Assembly: GCF_009900745.1 (NCBI RefSeq)
Contig: NZ_WXVU01000001.1
Span: 620,001-684,000, forward strand
Direction of reading: 5' to 3'
DNA from: Chryseobacterium sp. c4a
GTDB lineage: Bacteria; Bacteroidota; Bacteroidia; Flavobacteriales; Weeksellaceae
Length of the DNA: 64,000 bases
In this document: positions 34,462 through 43,958 of the stretch, piece by piece
Layout of the letters: each line of letters opens with the position of its first letter
Numbering within the stretch: position 1 is the stretch's first letter
Notes under the pieces: generated by a model
The model's database searches: none
What the model was told of the DNA's origin: nothing
The model's input: only the letters and a program-made list of their open reading frames with translations
Translations under genes and position numbers: made by a program

Positions 34462-34593
34462 GACATTTATTTTTTTAAGTATGCTTTATTCATGCAAATA
34501 GAGCATTACTCTAATGTATAAAATTTTCCGTTATGAAAAGGATTTTATCGGGGTATGACCAGTAAATTAAAATTAGTCTATTTAAAATTTTAA

Positions 34594-35484
34594 CTAAAAC
34601 AGACTTCCTGTACTTTCAGTGGCCATTTTGGGAATATGGATATCTGTTTTCCATTCGTCGTTCATTTTTTTGATAAAATAAGCGGAAAGAAGGGGAGATG
34701 CCTTTTCAATATTCTGGTGAACAAAGAAATACAGATTTTGAAGACCATCTTTTTTCCATTGGGAAAGATGTTTTAGCCAGTCGTCTAGTCTTTCATAGTC
34801 ACTTTCTGCATTGGCTCCTACATAACGGATGAATGCATTGGGAGTGGTAAGACGCATGTGAAGCATATCTCTTCTTCCTGCAGTATCTACGATAATGTTG
34901 GTGATATTATAGGCTTCAAAAAGCTCACAGGTGGTATTCAGAATTTCTTTATTGGTAAACCATTCTGTGTTTCTAAGTTCTATGGCAAGGGGAACTTCTT
35001 TTGGCCATTCTTTGACAAATTTTTCCAACCTGTCATAATCTTTGGGCTTAAAATTATCATGAAGCTGAAGAAAAGCCATTCCTAATTTTTCATCAAAATT
35101 AATGACTGCAGATGCAAAATGGGTCACAGGATCCGTAACATCAATGAGTCTTCTGAAGTGAGAAACGGTATTGGTAATCTTAGGGAAGAATTTAAAATTT
35201 TCAGGTGTTTTTTCTTTCCATGTTTTCACCTGGTCCGGAGTGGGCATTCCGTAAAAGGTCGCATTTAATTCAATCGAATTAAATTGAGTGGCATAATATG
35301 TTAGTTCATCCTTAGTTCCTTTAGGATAGAATCCTTTAAGGTCTGTTTTGTTCCATTTGGCGCATCCGATGGAAATGTTTTCAAGCCCTTTTTTATTAAG
35401 GCTCAAAATTTCTTTGGTTCTGGAGTGATCTTTAGGAAGGGTGAAGTCTATTTTTGATGGGTCTTCTACTTGTCCGAATTTCAT
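34594..35484 (-). CDS. DUF72 domain-containing protein
   Basis: This is a 296-residue TIM-barrel-like protein of the DUF72 (YecE) family. Typical segments are ISIGCAKWNKTDLKGFYPKGTKDELTYYATQFNSIELNATFYG (residues 36-78) and PLAIELRNTEWF (about 165), with a C-terminal LYFFVHQNIEKASPL. The function is unknown; the fold resembles sugar isomerases/endonuclease IV. It is monocistronic and divergent from the TonB receptor gene. Confidence 0.88.
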   Translation of the reverse strand: MKFGQVEDPSKIDFTLPKDHSRTKEILSLNKKGLENISIGCAKWNKTDLKGFYPKGTKDELTYYATQFNSIELNATFYGMPTPDQVKTWKEKTPENFKFFPKITNTVSHFRRLIDVTDPVTHFASAVINFDEKLGMAFLQLHDNFKPKDYDRLEKFVKEWPKEVPLAIELRNTEWFTNKEILNTTCELFEAYNITNIIVDTAGRRDMLHMRLTTPNAFIRYVGANAESDYERLDDWLKHLSQWKKDGLQNLYFFVHQNIEKASPLLSAYFIKKMNDEWKTDIHIPKMATESTGSLF

Positions 35485-35691
35485 ATTAAGCGATTTTAAA
35501 CTTTAAAATTAAGCATTTTTTTGCTGTAATCTTCATGGAAATAGTGAAAAAACATGCCATAGATCCCTCATGTATATTAAGTTTTTTTTAAGGAAATATT
35601 AAACTTTGTGTTACGCTATGTTAATTGTATGTTACCATACTTGATATTTTATCGATCTAATTTTACAGCAAGTTTTGTAGCATTAAAAATT

Positions 35692-38600
35692 ATGAAGAAA
35701 AAAATTATCTGTGCATTTGCTTTATTATCTTTTGGGTTTGCATTTTCACAGGAGACCAGCTCTAAGATTTTCGGGAGATTAAAAGGGATATCTTCCGAGG
35801 TTACTGTGAAGGTAGTGCATATTCCTACCAATAGTACTTTTGAAACTAAAAGTAATAACAAAGGACAGTTTAGTTTAGATAACCTCCAGCCGGGAGGGCC
35901 TTATAAGATTGAGATATCTGATGGCTCACAGGTTATTTATGAAAATCCTAATTTACAACTTTCTTTAGGAAGCAATGATCTGCCAGTGGTAGACGTTGGT
36001 AATAAAGAGAAGTCAATTGATGAGGTAAAGATCACTTCAAAAAAAGTTAACGTAAAAAATGGCGTTGGGATCAGCCAGGCTCAAATTTCAGGACTTCCTA
36101 ACATTAACAGAGGAATACAAGATGTTACTAAATTAGTGCCTCAAAGTGCTAATAATTCTTTTAACGGAACCAATTTCCGTTATAATAATGTTACGATTGA
36201 TGGTTCTATTAATAATGATGCAATTGGTTTCAGTCCTTCATTAGGAGGGCAGACTGGGACTTCAGGAATGCCCGGAAGCAGTACCCGTTCCAACTCTATC
36301 AGTTTAGATGCTATTCAGGATGTACAGGTTTATATTGCTCCTTATGATGTGAAACTGGGAAATTTTCTTGGAGGAAGTATCAATGCAGTGACCCGAAGTG
36401 GAAGCAACGATGTAACAGGGTCTCTGTATGTATATGGAAGAAATGCTGCGATTACGGGAAGAAACAGAGTAGGAGATAACTCCAAAATGCCAAGTGATTT
36501 CTCCGATTTTATCTATGGTGGAAGAGTAGGACTGCCAGTGGTAAAAGATAAGGTGTTCTTATTTACGAACCTGGAGTATACCAAAAGGGTAGACCCAATA
36601 TTTTATAACGCCAATGATCCTAATGCCCTGATAGATGAATCTGTCGCTCGAAAAATTTCAGACTTTGTACAGCAAAAATATGGATTCAATGTAGGGAGCT
36701 TTAATGGATACAATAACTTTTCTGAAAGTGCTAAGCTTTTTAACAAGTTAGATTGGAAGATCAACGATAAACATACTTTATCCATCAAAAATAATACGGT
36801 ATTTTCACAAGCATCCAACCTTGAAAGAGATGGTGCCAATTTCAGATTTTCGAGTATGGATTTTGTTCAGAAAAATACAGCATCCACAACAACTCTTGAG
36901 CTGAAAAGCCGATTTAATGATAAATGGAGTAATAATTTAGTAGTCGGATACTCCTCGATTCATGATTATAGAGATCCAACATCAGGAAATGTTATGTTTC
37001 CACAGGTTGAAATCAGCCATAACGGTGGAACTATTTTATTGGGAAATGATAGAGAAGCAACTGTTTTCAATATGAAACAGAAGACTTTTGAAATTACAGA
37101 TAACCTTACTTATAAAACCGGAAACCATACTTTCTTGTTAGGAACTCACAATGAATTGTATAATATCAATTATGGTTTTGTAAATGCTTTGAACGGAAGA
37201 ATATCTTACGGATCACTTGCTGATTTTTATAGTGGTACTCCTGCAAGGGTAAGAGGAACCTATCCTTTTGGTGGGAATAGCAGACAGGATCTTTTCGACA
37301 ATCCTTATGCTCAATATAAAGTAAATCTTCTTTCGTTGTACTTACAGGATGAGATCAATTGGGGAAGAGTAAGACTTTCACCAGGAGTAAGAGTAGATTA
37401 TACAGACTTGCCTAATAAACCACAATTAAGCCCACTTGTTAATCAATCCCCTCAGGATCCTTATTTCGGAAATACCTATAACTATACTCCATTAAGTCAG
37501 TTAACGAACACTTATCTTAATAAACCAACATTATCTCCACGACTTGGTTTTACCATTGATGTTACAGAAGACAGATCTATGGTACTAAGAGGAGGATCCG
37601 GTATTTTTGTGGGAAGAATTCCCTTTGCATGGCTAGGATACGCTTATTATAATGACGGAGTTGGTTTTGGAAGTTATGATATTAATAAGCCAACGGCAGC
37701 ACAGATTGCTCAGTACGGTGATCCATTGGTTGGAACTAATCTTCCAACTTGGCAGAACCCAACGAAAGATCCGAAATCATCTAAAGTACAGGTTGACCTT
37801 ATTGATAACAACTTTAAAATGCCAAGAGTATGGAGAAGTTCCCTTGCATTTGATTATACTCTGGCAGGATATAAACTGACATTGGAAGGTATTTATACGA
37901 AAGTACTTTATGACTTAAAATTCCAACAGGTAAATAAAACGGATAATGTGACGTATTACAGTTATGATGTAAATCATGAAATGCCGATTTATACAACCAA
38001 TATCAATAGTAAATTCTCTAATGCTTACCTTTTATCCAATACAAAAGAAGGATATCGTTACAACCTAACGGCTCAGATCTCGAAATCATATAATTTTGGA
38101 TTTAATTTCTTCGCCGCTTATACCTATGGAGATGCTAGAGATATTACCAATGGTATCAGAAACTCTATGGAAAGTAACTGGCAGATGAATCAATCATTAA
38201 CACCTAATGAGCCTCAGTTAACAACTTCCAACTTTGCTATCAAACACAGAGTTGTAGCCAATCTTGGATATGCTTTTAATATTTCTAAATCTAACAGATT
38301 ATATACCAATGTGTATTTTAATGCACAGTCAGGAAACCCTTTCTCATGGGGATTTATAAACAATACGATTGCTAATACGGGACAAGCTGCAGGTCTGGCT
38401 TATATCTTTAAAGATGCTACAGAAGCAGCGAAATATATTGTTCCTGTAAAAGATGCTTCAGGAAATGTATTGGTAAGTGCTCAGCAGCAAATTGCCGATT
38501 ATGAGAATTATGTTAATAATAATTCGTATCTGAAGTCAAGAAGAGGAAAGTTTACAGAAAGAAATGGAGACAACACCCCTTGGAATATTCAGGCAGATAT

Positions 38601-38895
38601 TCGAATTATGGATGAGATAAGATTAAGCGAAAAATCTAAAAACACGCTTCAAATCTCTTTAAGCATCATCAACTTTACCAACTTATTGAATAAAGACTGG
38701 GGTAAAGTGTATTTTGTACCTAATACCTTTAATTCTACAGCAAGTGTAGGACTTACCAAAGTTGGAAATATAGCTACAGGACAACCTTCAGCTGGAGATC
38801 CTACTTATAACTTCAAAACCCCTGGCTCTGCTTATACTATCGATCAGTTTGCATCACGATTCCAGGCTCAGATAGGAGTAAGGTATAATTTCTAA
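35692..38895 (+). CDS. Oar-like TonB-dependent outer-membrane receptor
   Basis: The start is taken at 35692 (MKKKIICAFALLSFGFAFSQ), a clear signal peptide; an upstream in-frame ATG adds 28 unlikely residues. The 1067-residue protein has a CarboxypepD_reg domain (SKIFGRLKGISSEVTVKVVH, residues 25-110), a plug region (PNINRGIQDVTKLVPQ ... INAVTRSGSN, about 125-240) and a beta barrel ending in FQAQIGVRYNF with the terminal aromatic. The order and length match Oar proteins. The receptor takes up a large substrate or exports proteins using TonB energy. No SusD partner is adjacent, so the ligand is unknown. Confidence 0.9.
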   Translation: MKKKIICAFALLSFGFAFSQETSSKIFGRLKGISSEVTVKVVHIPTNSTFETKSNNKGQFSLDNLQPGGPYKIEISDGSQVIYENPNLQLSLGSNDLPVVDVGNKEKSIDEVKITSKKVNVKNGVGISQAQISGLPNINRGIQDVTKLVPQSANNSFNGTNFRYNNVTIDGSINNDAIGFSPSLGGQTGTSGMPGSSTRSNSISLDAIQDVQVYIAPYDVKLGNFLGGSINAVTRSGSNDVTGSLYVYGRNAAITGRNRVGDNSKMPSDFSDFIYGGRVGLPVVKDKVFLFTNLEYTKRVDPIFYNANDPNALIDESVARKISDFVQQKYGFNVGSFNGYNNFSESAKLFNKLDWKINDKHTLSIKNNTVFSQASNLERDGANFRFSSMDFVQKNTASTTTLELKSRFNDKWSNNLVVGYSSIHDYRDPTSGNVMFPQVEISHNGGTILLGNDREATVFNMKQKTFEITDNLTYKTGNHTFLLGTHNELYNINYGFVNALNGRISYGSLADFYSGTPARVRGTYPFGGNSRQDLFDNPYAQYKVNLLSLYLQDEINWGRVRLSPGVRVDYTDLPNKPQLSPLVNQSPQDPYFGNTYNYTPLSQLTNTYLNKPTLSPRLGFTIDVTEDRSMVLRGGSGIFVGRIPFAWLGYAYYNDGVGFGSYDINKPTAAQIAQYGDPLVGTNLPTWQNPTKDPKSSKVQVDLIDNNFKMPRVWRSSLAFDYTLAGYKLTLEGIYTKVLYDLKFQQVNKTDNVTYYSYDVNHEMPIYTTNINSKFSNAYLLSNTKEGYRYNLTAQISKSYNFGFNFFAAYTYGDARDITNGIRNSMESNWQMNQSLTPNEPQLTTSNFAIKHRVVANLGYAFNISKSNRLYTNVYFNAQSGNPFSWGFINNTIANTGQAAGLAYIFKDATEAAKYIVPVKDASGNVLVSAQQQIADYENYVNNNSYLKSRRGKFTERNGDNTPWNIQADIRIMDEIRLSEKSKNTLQISLSIINFTNLLNKDWGKVYFVPNTFNSTASVGLTKVGNIATGQPSAGDPTYNFKTPGSAYTIDQFASRFQAQIGVRYNF

Positions 38896-38935
38896 TTAGT
38901 ACTTTTTATATTACTCAATATACTTCTTTTTCAAA

Positions 38936-38965
38936 GGCCCGGATTTTCTTTCCGGGTCTTTTTTT
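38936..38965 (+). terminator. Terminator after the TonB receptor gene
   Basis: GGCCCGGA and TCCGGGTC pair around TTTTCTT and are followed by TTTTTTT. Confidence 0.85.
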
Positions 38966-39023
38966 GTGAGTAATGATAAATGATTGGAGATATTGGCCAG
39001 TCCATTAGGTAATTGTTTATTCA

Positions 39024-39092
39024 CTTCAATAGGAACGGGCTTTAGCCCGTTTTATAAATAAATAATATTTCCAATGGCTTTTAGCCAAAACT
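39024..39092. repeat. REP-like element, copy 2
   Basis: This is the second copy of the element at 26841-26910: CAATAGG, ACGGGCTTTAGCCCGT, ATAAATAAATAA linker, TCCAATGGCTTTTAGCCAAAAC. Both copies lie between genes and have the same order of the two palindromes. Confidence 0.8.
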
Positions 39093-39174
39093 TATTTAGG
39101 AAGAAGATGATTATCAATAAAAAAGCACACCTAAAAAGGTGTGCTCCACTATATAATGTGTTTATTATTTGATC

Positions 39175-40833
39175 TTATGCTTCACAGCTTGAACAAGATA
39201 CAAAGTTCACCATCATTTCTTTTGAAACAGAAGAACTTCTTTGGTAGTAAAGAGTTTTTACACCTTTTTTCCAAGCTTCGATATACAGATAATTTACATC
39301 TTTCACAGGCATTGTAGAAGGAATCTGAAGATTCAGTGATTGTGCCTGGTCAATATATTGTTGTCTTTGTGCAGCCTGAGAAATAATCTCCATTGGAGAG
39401 ATCTCTTTGAATGTTTTGAATACTGCCTTTTCATCAGGAGTAAGCTCATTCAGGTGTTGTACAGATCCATGGTTCAACATGATGGTTCTCCATGTTTCCT
39501 CGTTGTCTAACCCTTTTTCTTTCAATAGCTTTGCAAGATATTTGTTCTTACGCATAAAGTTTCCTTTAGCAAGACCTGCTTTGTAATAGTTAGAAGAGAA
39601 AGGCTCAATTCCAGGAGAAGTTTGTCCCAAGATGGCAGAACTTGAAGTGGTAGGAGCAATAGCCATTGTAGTGGTATTTCTTAATCCATATCCTTTCAAT
39701 ACTTCCGGCTCTCCGTAGATGTTAGCTAACTCTCTTGAAGCCTGTTCAGCCTGTTCTTTGATATGTCTGAACGCTCTTGCATTGAACTGAGTCGCTTCAA
39801 AGCTTTCAAACGGAATCATGTTTTTCTGTAGGTAAGAGTGGTATCCTAAAACGCCTAGTCCAAGTGCTCTGTGACGCATTGCGAAATTTCTTGCTCCTTG
39901 TAAGTAGTAGTTTCCTTCAGTTTTATCGATGAATTCAGATAATACAGCATCAAGGAAGTAAACGGCTAATTTAACAGCATCTGTATCTTTCCACTCATCA
40001 TATAATTCAAGGTTCATAGAAGACAGACAGCAGATGAATGATTCTTCCATCGTGGAAGGAAGCATGATCTCAGAACAAAGGTTACTTGCGTTTACCGTCA
40101 TTCCAAGGTCTTTATATACCTGTGGCTTATTTCTGTTTACGTTATCGGTGAAGAAAATATAAGGAAGACCTTTTTGCTGGCGGCTTTCCAATACTCTTGC
40201 CCAAACTTTACGTTTGTCCATATCCCCATCAATCATATCCTGCATCCAGTAATCTGGTACACATACTCCGGTGAATAGGTTTTGAATCGGGCTACCAATA
40301 TCTTTAATGGATAAAAATTCTTCAATATCTCCGTGGTCAATGTCTAAGTAAGCCGCGAAAGCTCCTCTTCTTACGCCTCCTTGAGATACAACATCCATTG
40401 CTGTATCAAAAAGTTTCATGAAAGATACTGCTCCGGAAGATTTTCCGTTATCGGTTACCGCTGTACCTCTGTTTCTAAGTTCTCCAAAATATCCTGAAGT
40501 TCCCCCTCCGATTTTTGTCTGCATGATTACCTCACCCATTTTATGAGTAATTCCTTCAATGCTGTCCGGAATGTGAGCGTTGAAACAAGAAATAGGAAGA
40601 CCTCTCTCTGTTCCCATATTAGCCCATACAGGAGAAGAGAAACTGATCCATCCTTTGGTAATCATTTCTTTGAAAGCTGGCTGAAGTTCTGGTTTGTATA
40701 ACCTTTTTGCAGCAGCAGTGGTAATTCTGTCGATAGCTCCGTCTACCGTTTCACCTTTCAACAGATATCCTCTGTTTAGCATTTGCTCAGACTCTTCATT
40801 GAGCCACCATATATTTGAATTTTGCTCTTCCAT
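39175..40833 (-). CDS. nrdA: Ribonucleoside-diphosphate reductase subunit alpha (short form)
   Basis: This 552-residue class I large subunit lacks the N-terminal ATP cone. The catalytic set is complete: ISCFN (Cys83), NLCSE (Cys253 and Glu255), ICCLSSMNLE (Cys269), and the C-terminal shuttle pair CSSC (547-550). It reduces ribonucleoside diphosphates to deoxy forms. The short length and the absent ATP cone match the Flavobacterium johnsoniae class Id type. It is co-directional with nrdB, separated by a small monooxygenase-like gene. Confidence 0.93.
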   Translation of the reverse strand: MEEQNSNIWWLNEESEQMLNRGYLLKGETVDGAIDRITTAAAKRLYKPELQPAFKEMITKGWISFSSPVWANMGTERGLPISCFNAHIPDSIEGITHKMGEVIMQTKIGGGTSGYFGELRNRGTAVTDNGKSSGAVSFMKLFDTAMDVVSQGGVRRGAFAAYLDIDHGDIEEFLSIKDIGSPIQNLFTGVCVPDYWMQDMIDGDMDKRKVWARVLESRQQKGLPYIFFTDNVNRNKPQVYKDLGMTVNASNLCSEIMLPSTMEESFICCLSSMNLELYDEWKDTDAVKLAVYFLDAVLSEFIDKTEGNYYLQGARNFAMRHRALGLGVLGYHSYLQKNMIPFESFEATQFNARAFRHIKEQAEQASRELANIYGEPEVLKGYGLRNTTTMAIAPTTSSSAILGQTSPGIEPFSSNYYKAGLAKGNFMRKNKYLAKLLKEKGLDNEETWRTIMLNHGSVQHLNELTPDEKAVFKTFKEISPMEIISQAAQRQQYIDQAQSLNLQIPSTMPVKDVNYLYIEAWKKGVKTLYYQRSSSVSKEMMVNFVSCSSCEA

Positions 40834-40889
40834 AGATGTTATATTTTCGAATTCCGGAATGAGATTGTCACTCCGGAATTTCGTTTTTT

Positions 40890-41180
40890 TTATATTATTG
40901 ATTGTAAAAATTCTACTTTATGAGAGTCGTTCAGTCCACTTTCATCTCTCAATTTTTGAAATTCCTTAAAAGATGGAACATTCAAAACTTCATGCTGAAC
41001 TTCTTCATTAATGTAGTTTGAATAATGTAGAAAAGTAACGCCATCCTCCTTTACAAAGACCTTATATTCAAATGTTGATTGATCCAAATTTTTGAAATCA
41101 TTCAGGAACTTTTCAATGTTGGTCTTATTTGTAGGAACAAATTCAGGTTTTACGGTATAGCTTACAATTACATTAATCAT
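40890..41180 (-). CDS. Antibiotic biosynthesis monooxygenase-like (ABM) small protein
   Basis: This 96-residue protein has the dimeric ferredoxin-like barrel pattern of ABM/quinol monooxygenase proteins: INVIVSYTVKPEFV, then FEYKVFVKEDGVTFLHYSNYINEEVQHEVLNVPSFKEFQKL. Proteins of this fold oxidise quinols, degrade haem or only bind ligands. It is placed between nrdB and nrdA with about 105 and 55 bp gaps, so it is likely co-transcribed. A link to radical maintenance or redox balance in RNR is conceivable but unproven. Confidence 0.65.
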   Translation of the reverse strand: MINVIVSYTVKPEFVPTNKTNIEKFLNDFKNLDQSTFEYKVFVKEDGVTFLHYSNYINEEVQHEVLNVPSFKEFQKLRDESGLNDSHKVEFLQSII

Positions 41181-41284
41181 AGTTTGTATTTGTGTTTATC
41201 TTGATTTAAAAGCTTATGATCCTTTCGGAAAATAAATGTGCTAATACTATCTGCTTTGACGCTCGCTTCGCTCGCGCCCTTACA

Positions 41285-42259
41285 TTAGAACAAATCGTTC
41301 GCTGTAATACTCTTATCGTGTTTCGTGTAATCTACAGGTCTTTTTGCAAAGAAATCATCTAATGAATTGGCGAAAACTTCCTCTTCGAACCATACCATTG
41401 GTCTGTATTGTTCCGGAGTGATGTTGTATCTTGTTTTCATGTTGATTTTCTTCAAGCTGTCATCTACACGGTATTTCATGAAGTTCAATAGATCTTCTTT
41501 AGATACGTTATCAATTTCTCCTAATTCGAAGATCCATGTAAGGATATCACCTTCTTTTTCGATAGACTCGTCTACAAGAGTATAGATATCTTCAATATCA
41601 CTTTCAGTTAAAAGATCTGGTTGTTCTTCACGGATTTTGTTGATCAGGTAAATTCCTGCATTAGCGTGAATTTGCTCATCTACTGAAGTCCATGCGATAA
41701 TGTTAGATACATTTTTCATGAACCCTTTGAATCTTGTGAAAGAAAGGATGATGGCAAATTGAGAGAAAAGAGATACGTTTTCTACTAAGATACTGAATAA
41801 CAATAGTGCAGAAACATATTCTTTTGGAGTAGCTGAGTTGGCATGCTTTAAAGCATTTCCAAGGAACTCAATTCTACCTTTTACAGCAGGAATTTCAATA
41901 ACATTAAGGAATTCGTCATTATATCCTAATACCTCTAATAAACGGGAATATGCTTCAGAATGACGGAACTCACATTCTGCGAAAGTAGATCCTAATCCAT
42001 TGAATTCCGGTTTCGGAAGGTGGTTGTATAAATTCCCCCAGAATGTCTTTACAGACACCTCGATCTGTGCAATGGCTAAAAGCGCATTTTTCACAGCATG
42101 CTTTTCATGTGGTTCCAACTGCGAATGAAAATCTTGTACATCTGCAGTAAAGTCCACTTCCGAATGTACCCAGAACGATTTATTGATGGCTTCTACGAAT
42201 TGTAGAACCTCTGGGTATTCAAATGGCTTATAGCTTACTCTCTTATCAAAAATTCCCAT
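41285..42259 (-). CDS. nrdB: Ribonucleotide reductase subunit beta (tyrosyl-type)
   Basis: This is a 324-residue ferritin-like dimetal protein. The six ligands are Glu67, Glu97 and His100 (ECEFRH), Glu160, and Glu195 and His198 (DEQIH). The conserved Tyr104 (HSEAY) is in place for a tyrosine near the metals. The arrangement and length fit the class Id (dimanganese) RNR of Flavobacterium johnsoniae more than E. coli NrdB, but the metal cannot be read from sequence. It forms the active enzyme with NrdA downstream. Confidence 0.92.
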   Translation of the reverse strand: MGIFDKRVSYKPFEYPEVLQFVEAINKSFWVHSEVDFTADVQDFHSQLEPHEKHAVKNALLAIAQIEVSVKTFWGNLYNHLPKPEFNGLGSTFAECEFRHSEAYSRLLEVLGYNDEFLNVIEIPAVKGRIEFLGNALKHANSATPKEYVSALLLFSILVENVSLFSQFAIILSFTRFKGFMKNVSNIIAWTSVDEQIHANAGIYLINKIREEQPDLLTESDIEDIYTLVDESIEKEGDILTWIFELGEIDNVSKEDLLNFMKYRVDDSLKKINMKTRYNITPEQYRPMVWFEEEVFANSLDDFFAKRPVDYTKHDKSITANDLF

Positions 42260-42683
42260 ATTAAAATATCTTTATAATTAAATAATTCAGATCTCTGTGG
42301 ATAATGTTCAGAAGATGTGTAACTTTTTGTTTTTGTGGTGATTGTGAATTGAAGTTGTTCACAAGAAAAGCTTTCTTTTCTGATCAGAATCTATTGACAA
42401 AGTTCGAAAAAAAGAACTGATTTTGAAAGAGGTAAATACTAATAGGTTGACTTTTAGCTGTAAAAGTTTTCCACATTTACATGAAACTGGCTCGAATAAT
42501 AGGCTAGAAGGGGATATAGGGGGTAAATACATGGAAAACTTCAGTTACGGTTAAACAAAATTTTATAAACTATTATAAATAAAGGTTTAATGCATTAAAC
42601 AAAAAAATATTTGAATAAATTATCATTCTTGTAACAATTTGAAAATATCATCTACTTATTGGGTATAAAACATACATCACTTA
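42260..42683. other. Divergent intergenic region with DnaA-box-like sites
   Basis: These 424 bp separate nrdB (minus) from the ABC operon (plus). A perfect DnaA box in reverse orientation, TGTGGATAA, lies at 42296-42304, about 37 bp upstream of the nrdB ATG. TTTTCCACA (42467-42475) and TTGTTCACA (42355-42363) differ by one and two bases. I found no coding sequence and no NrdR-box pair. Confidence 0.5.
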
Positions 42684-43373
42684 ATGTTAGTAATTCAGGA
42701 TTTACATAAGTCATACGATACAGGGAAAAGCAAGCTTCATGTTTTGAAGGGGATCAATCTGAATATTTCAGAAGGAGAGTTTGTTTCAATTATGGGGAGT
42801 TCCGGTTCCGGAAAATCTACCCTTCTTAATATTATTGGTATTCTGGACGAAAAAGATTCCGGAATCTATGAATTGGACGGGGTTCCTATTGAGCATTTAT
42901 CAGAAGTAAAAGCTGCAGAATACAGGAGTAAGTTTTTAGGGTTTATTTTTCAGTCCTTTAATCTTATCAGTTACAAGACTGCTTTAGAAAATGTAGCTCT
43001 TCCTTTATATTATCAGAATGTACCCAGAAAAGAACGAAATCAGAAAGCTTTAGAATATCTTGAAAAAGTAGGACTGGCACAATGGGCTAATCACCTTCCT
43101 AATGAACTTTCTGGAGGGCAGAAACAAAGAGTCGCGATTGCGAGAGCTCTGATTACAGATCCTAAAGTGGTATTGGCAGATGAGCCTACTGGAGCATTAG
43201 ATTCAAAAACAACTCACGATATTATGAAACTTCTTCAGGATATTAACAATGAAGGAAAAACAATTATTGTGGTAACCCACGAACCTGATGTGGCTGCACA
43301 AACCAAAAGGAATGTCGTGCTGAAGGATGGAGTCATTGAAAGTGATGAGTTTATTAAGCAGATTGTATTATAG
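42684..43373 (+). CDS. ABC transporter ATP-binding protein (MacB-type)
   Basis: This 229-residue ATPase has Walker A GSSGSGKST (residues 38-46), signature LSGGQKQRVAIARAL, Walker B VVLADEP and switch His in VVTHEP. It belongs to the LolD/MacB group that powers FtsX-like permeases. It heads an operon with two permeases and an adaptor downstream, but a four-helix-bundle gene separates it from them by about 585 bp. Confidence 0.95.
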   Translation: MLVIQDLHKSYDTGKSKLHVLKGINLNISEGEFVSIMGSSGSGKSTLLNIIGILDEKDSGIYELDGVPIEHLSEVKAAEYRSKFLGFIFQSFNLISYKTALENVALPLYYQNVPRKERNQKALEYLEKVGLAQWANHLPNELSGGQKQRVAIARALITDPKVVLADEPTGALDSKTTHDIMKLLQDINNEGKTIIVVTHEPDVAAQTKRNVVLKDGVIESDEFIKQIVL

Positions 43374-43390
43374 GTGAATAGTGAATGGTC

Positions 43391-43854
43391 AATTTTGCTT
43401 CGCAAGTGAATTCTATGATGAGGAAGATAAATAATTTATAACACACACAGATGAATATGAAAAAAAATAAAAATGTTTTTAAATCTGAACCATTATAAAC
43501 TTGATGTTTATCAGTCAGCCAGAGAATTAAGAATAGAATGTTATAAGATTTTATCTAAAATTCCTGATCATGAAAAGTTTAATATAATCGACCAGATACG
43601 AAGAGCTTCTACTTCAGTGGTATTAAATATTACCGAAGGATGTTCAAGAAAATCTGAACTGGAAAGGAAAAGGTATTTTGAAATTGCCAGAGGTTCGGTT
43701 ATTGAGTTGGATTCTTGTTTTGATATCGTTATAGAATGTAATTATATTAAAATAGAGGAATTATCAAAAATTGGAAATTTAATAAAAACAGCATTTATCT
43801 TGTTAAGTAAAATGTTGAAAAAAGATTAGAAATGTGAAAATGAATTTTGCTTCG
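43391..43854. repeat. 12-bp direct repeats flanking the four-helix-bundle gene
   Basis: AATTTTGCTTCG occurs at 43391-43402 and 43843-43854, bracketing the four-helix-bundle gene. GTGAA precedes both copies within 10 bases. The feature range spans the cassette between them. Confidence 0.6.
43473..43829 (+). CDS. Four helix bundle protein (23S rRNA IVS-type)
   Basis: This 118-residue protein matches the family: LDVYQSARELRIECYKIL, then FNIIDQIRRASTSVVLNITEGCSRKSELERKRYFEIARGSVIELDSCFDIV, then a final helix. The family was first seen in intervening sequences of 23S rRNA and later as stand-alone genes in Bacteroidota. Here it sits inside an ABC efflux operon and is flanked by 12-bp direct repeats. 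The role is unknown. Confidence 0.88.
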   Translation: MFLNLNHYKLDVYQSARELRIECYKILSKIPDHEKFNIIDQIRRASTSVVLNITEGCSRKSELERKRYFEIARGSVIELDSCFDIVIECNYIKIEELSKIGNLIKTAFILLSKMLKKD

Positions 43855-43958
43855 TAGTTAAAGTTTTGTGAAGAATAAATTGACAACAAAGTTAATTGAC
43901 TTCGAAGAAAATTGACAGCGCAGCTCATTGACTTTTTACATCGTAAAAAATAAAAACT

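Noticed and set aside
41257..41280. GC-rich palindrome after nrdB
   Set aside because: GCTCGC is repeated directly around TTC. The same strand lacks the complementary GCGAGC, so no hairpin forms, and it is too short to interpret.
42260..42683. Replication origin (oriC)
   Set aside because: Only one perfect DnaA box plus weak matches, no dnaA/dnaN neighbour and no clear unwinding element with box cluster.
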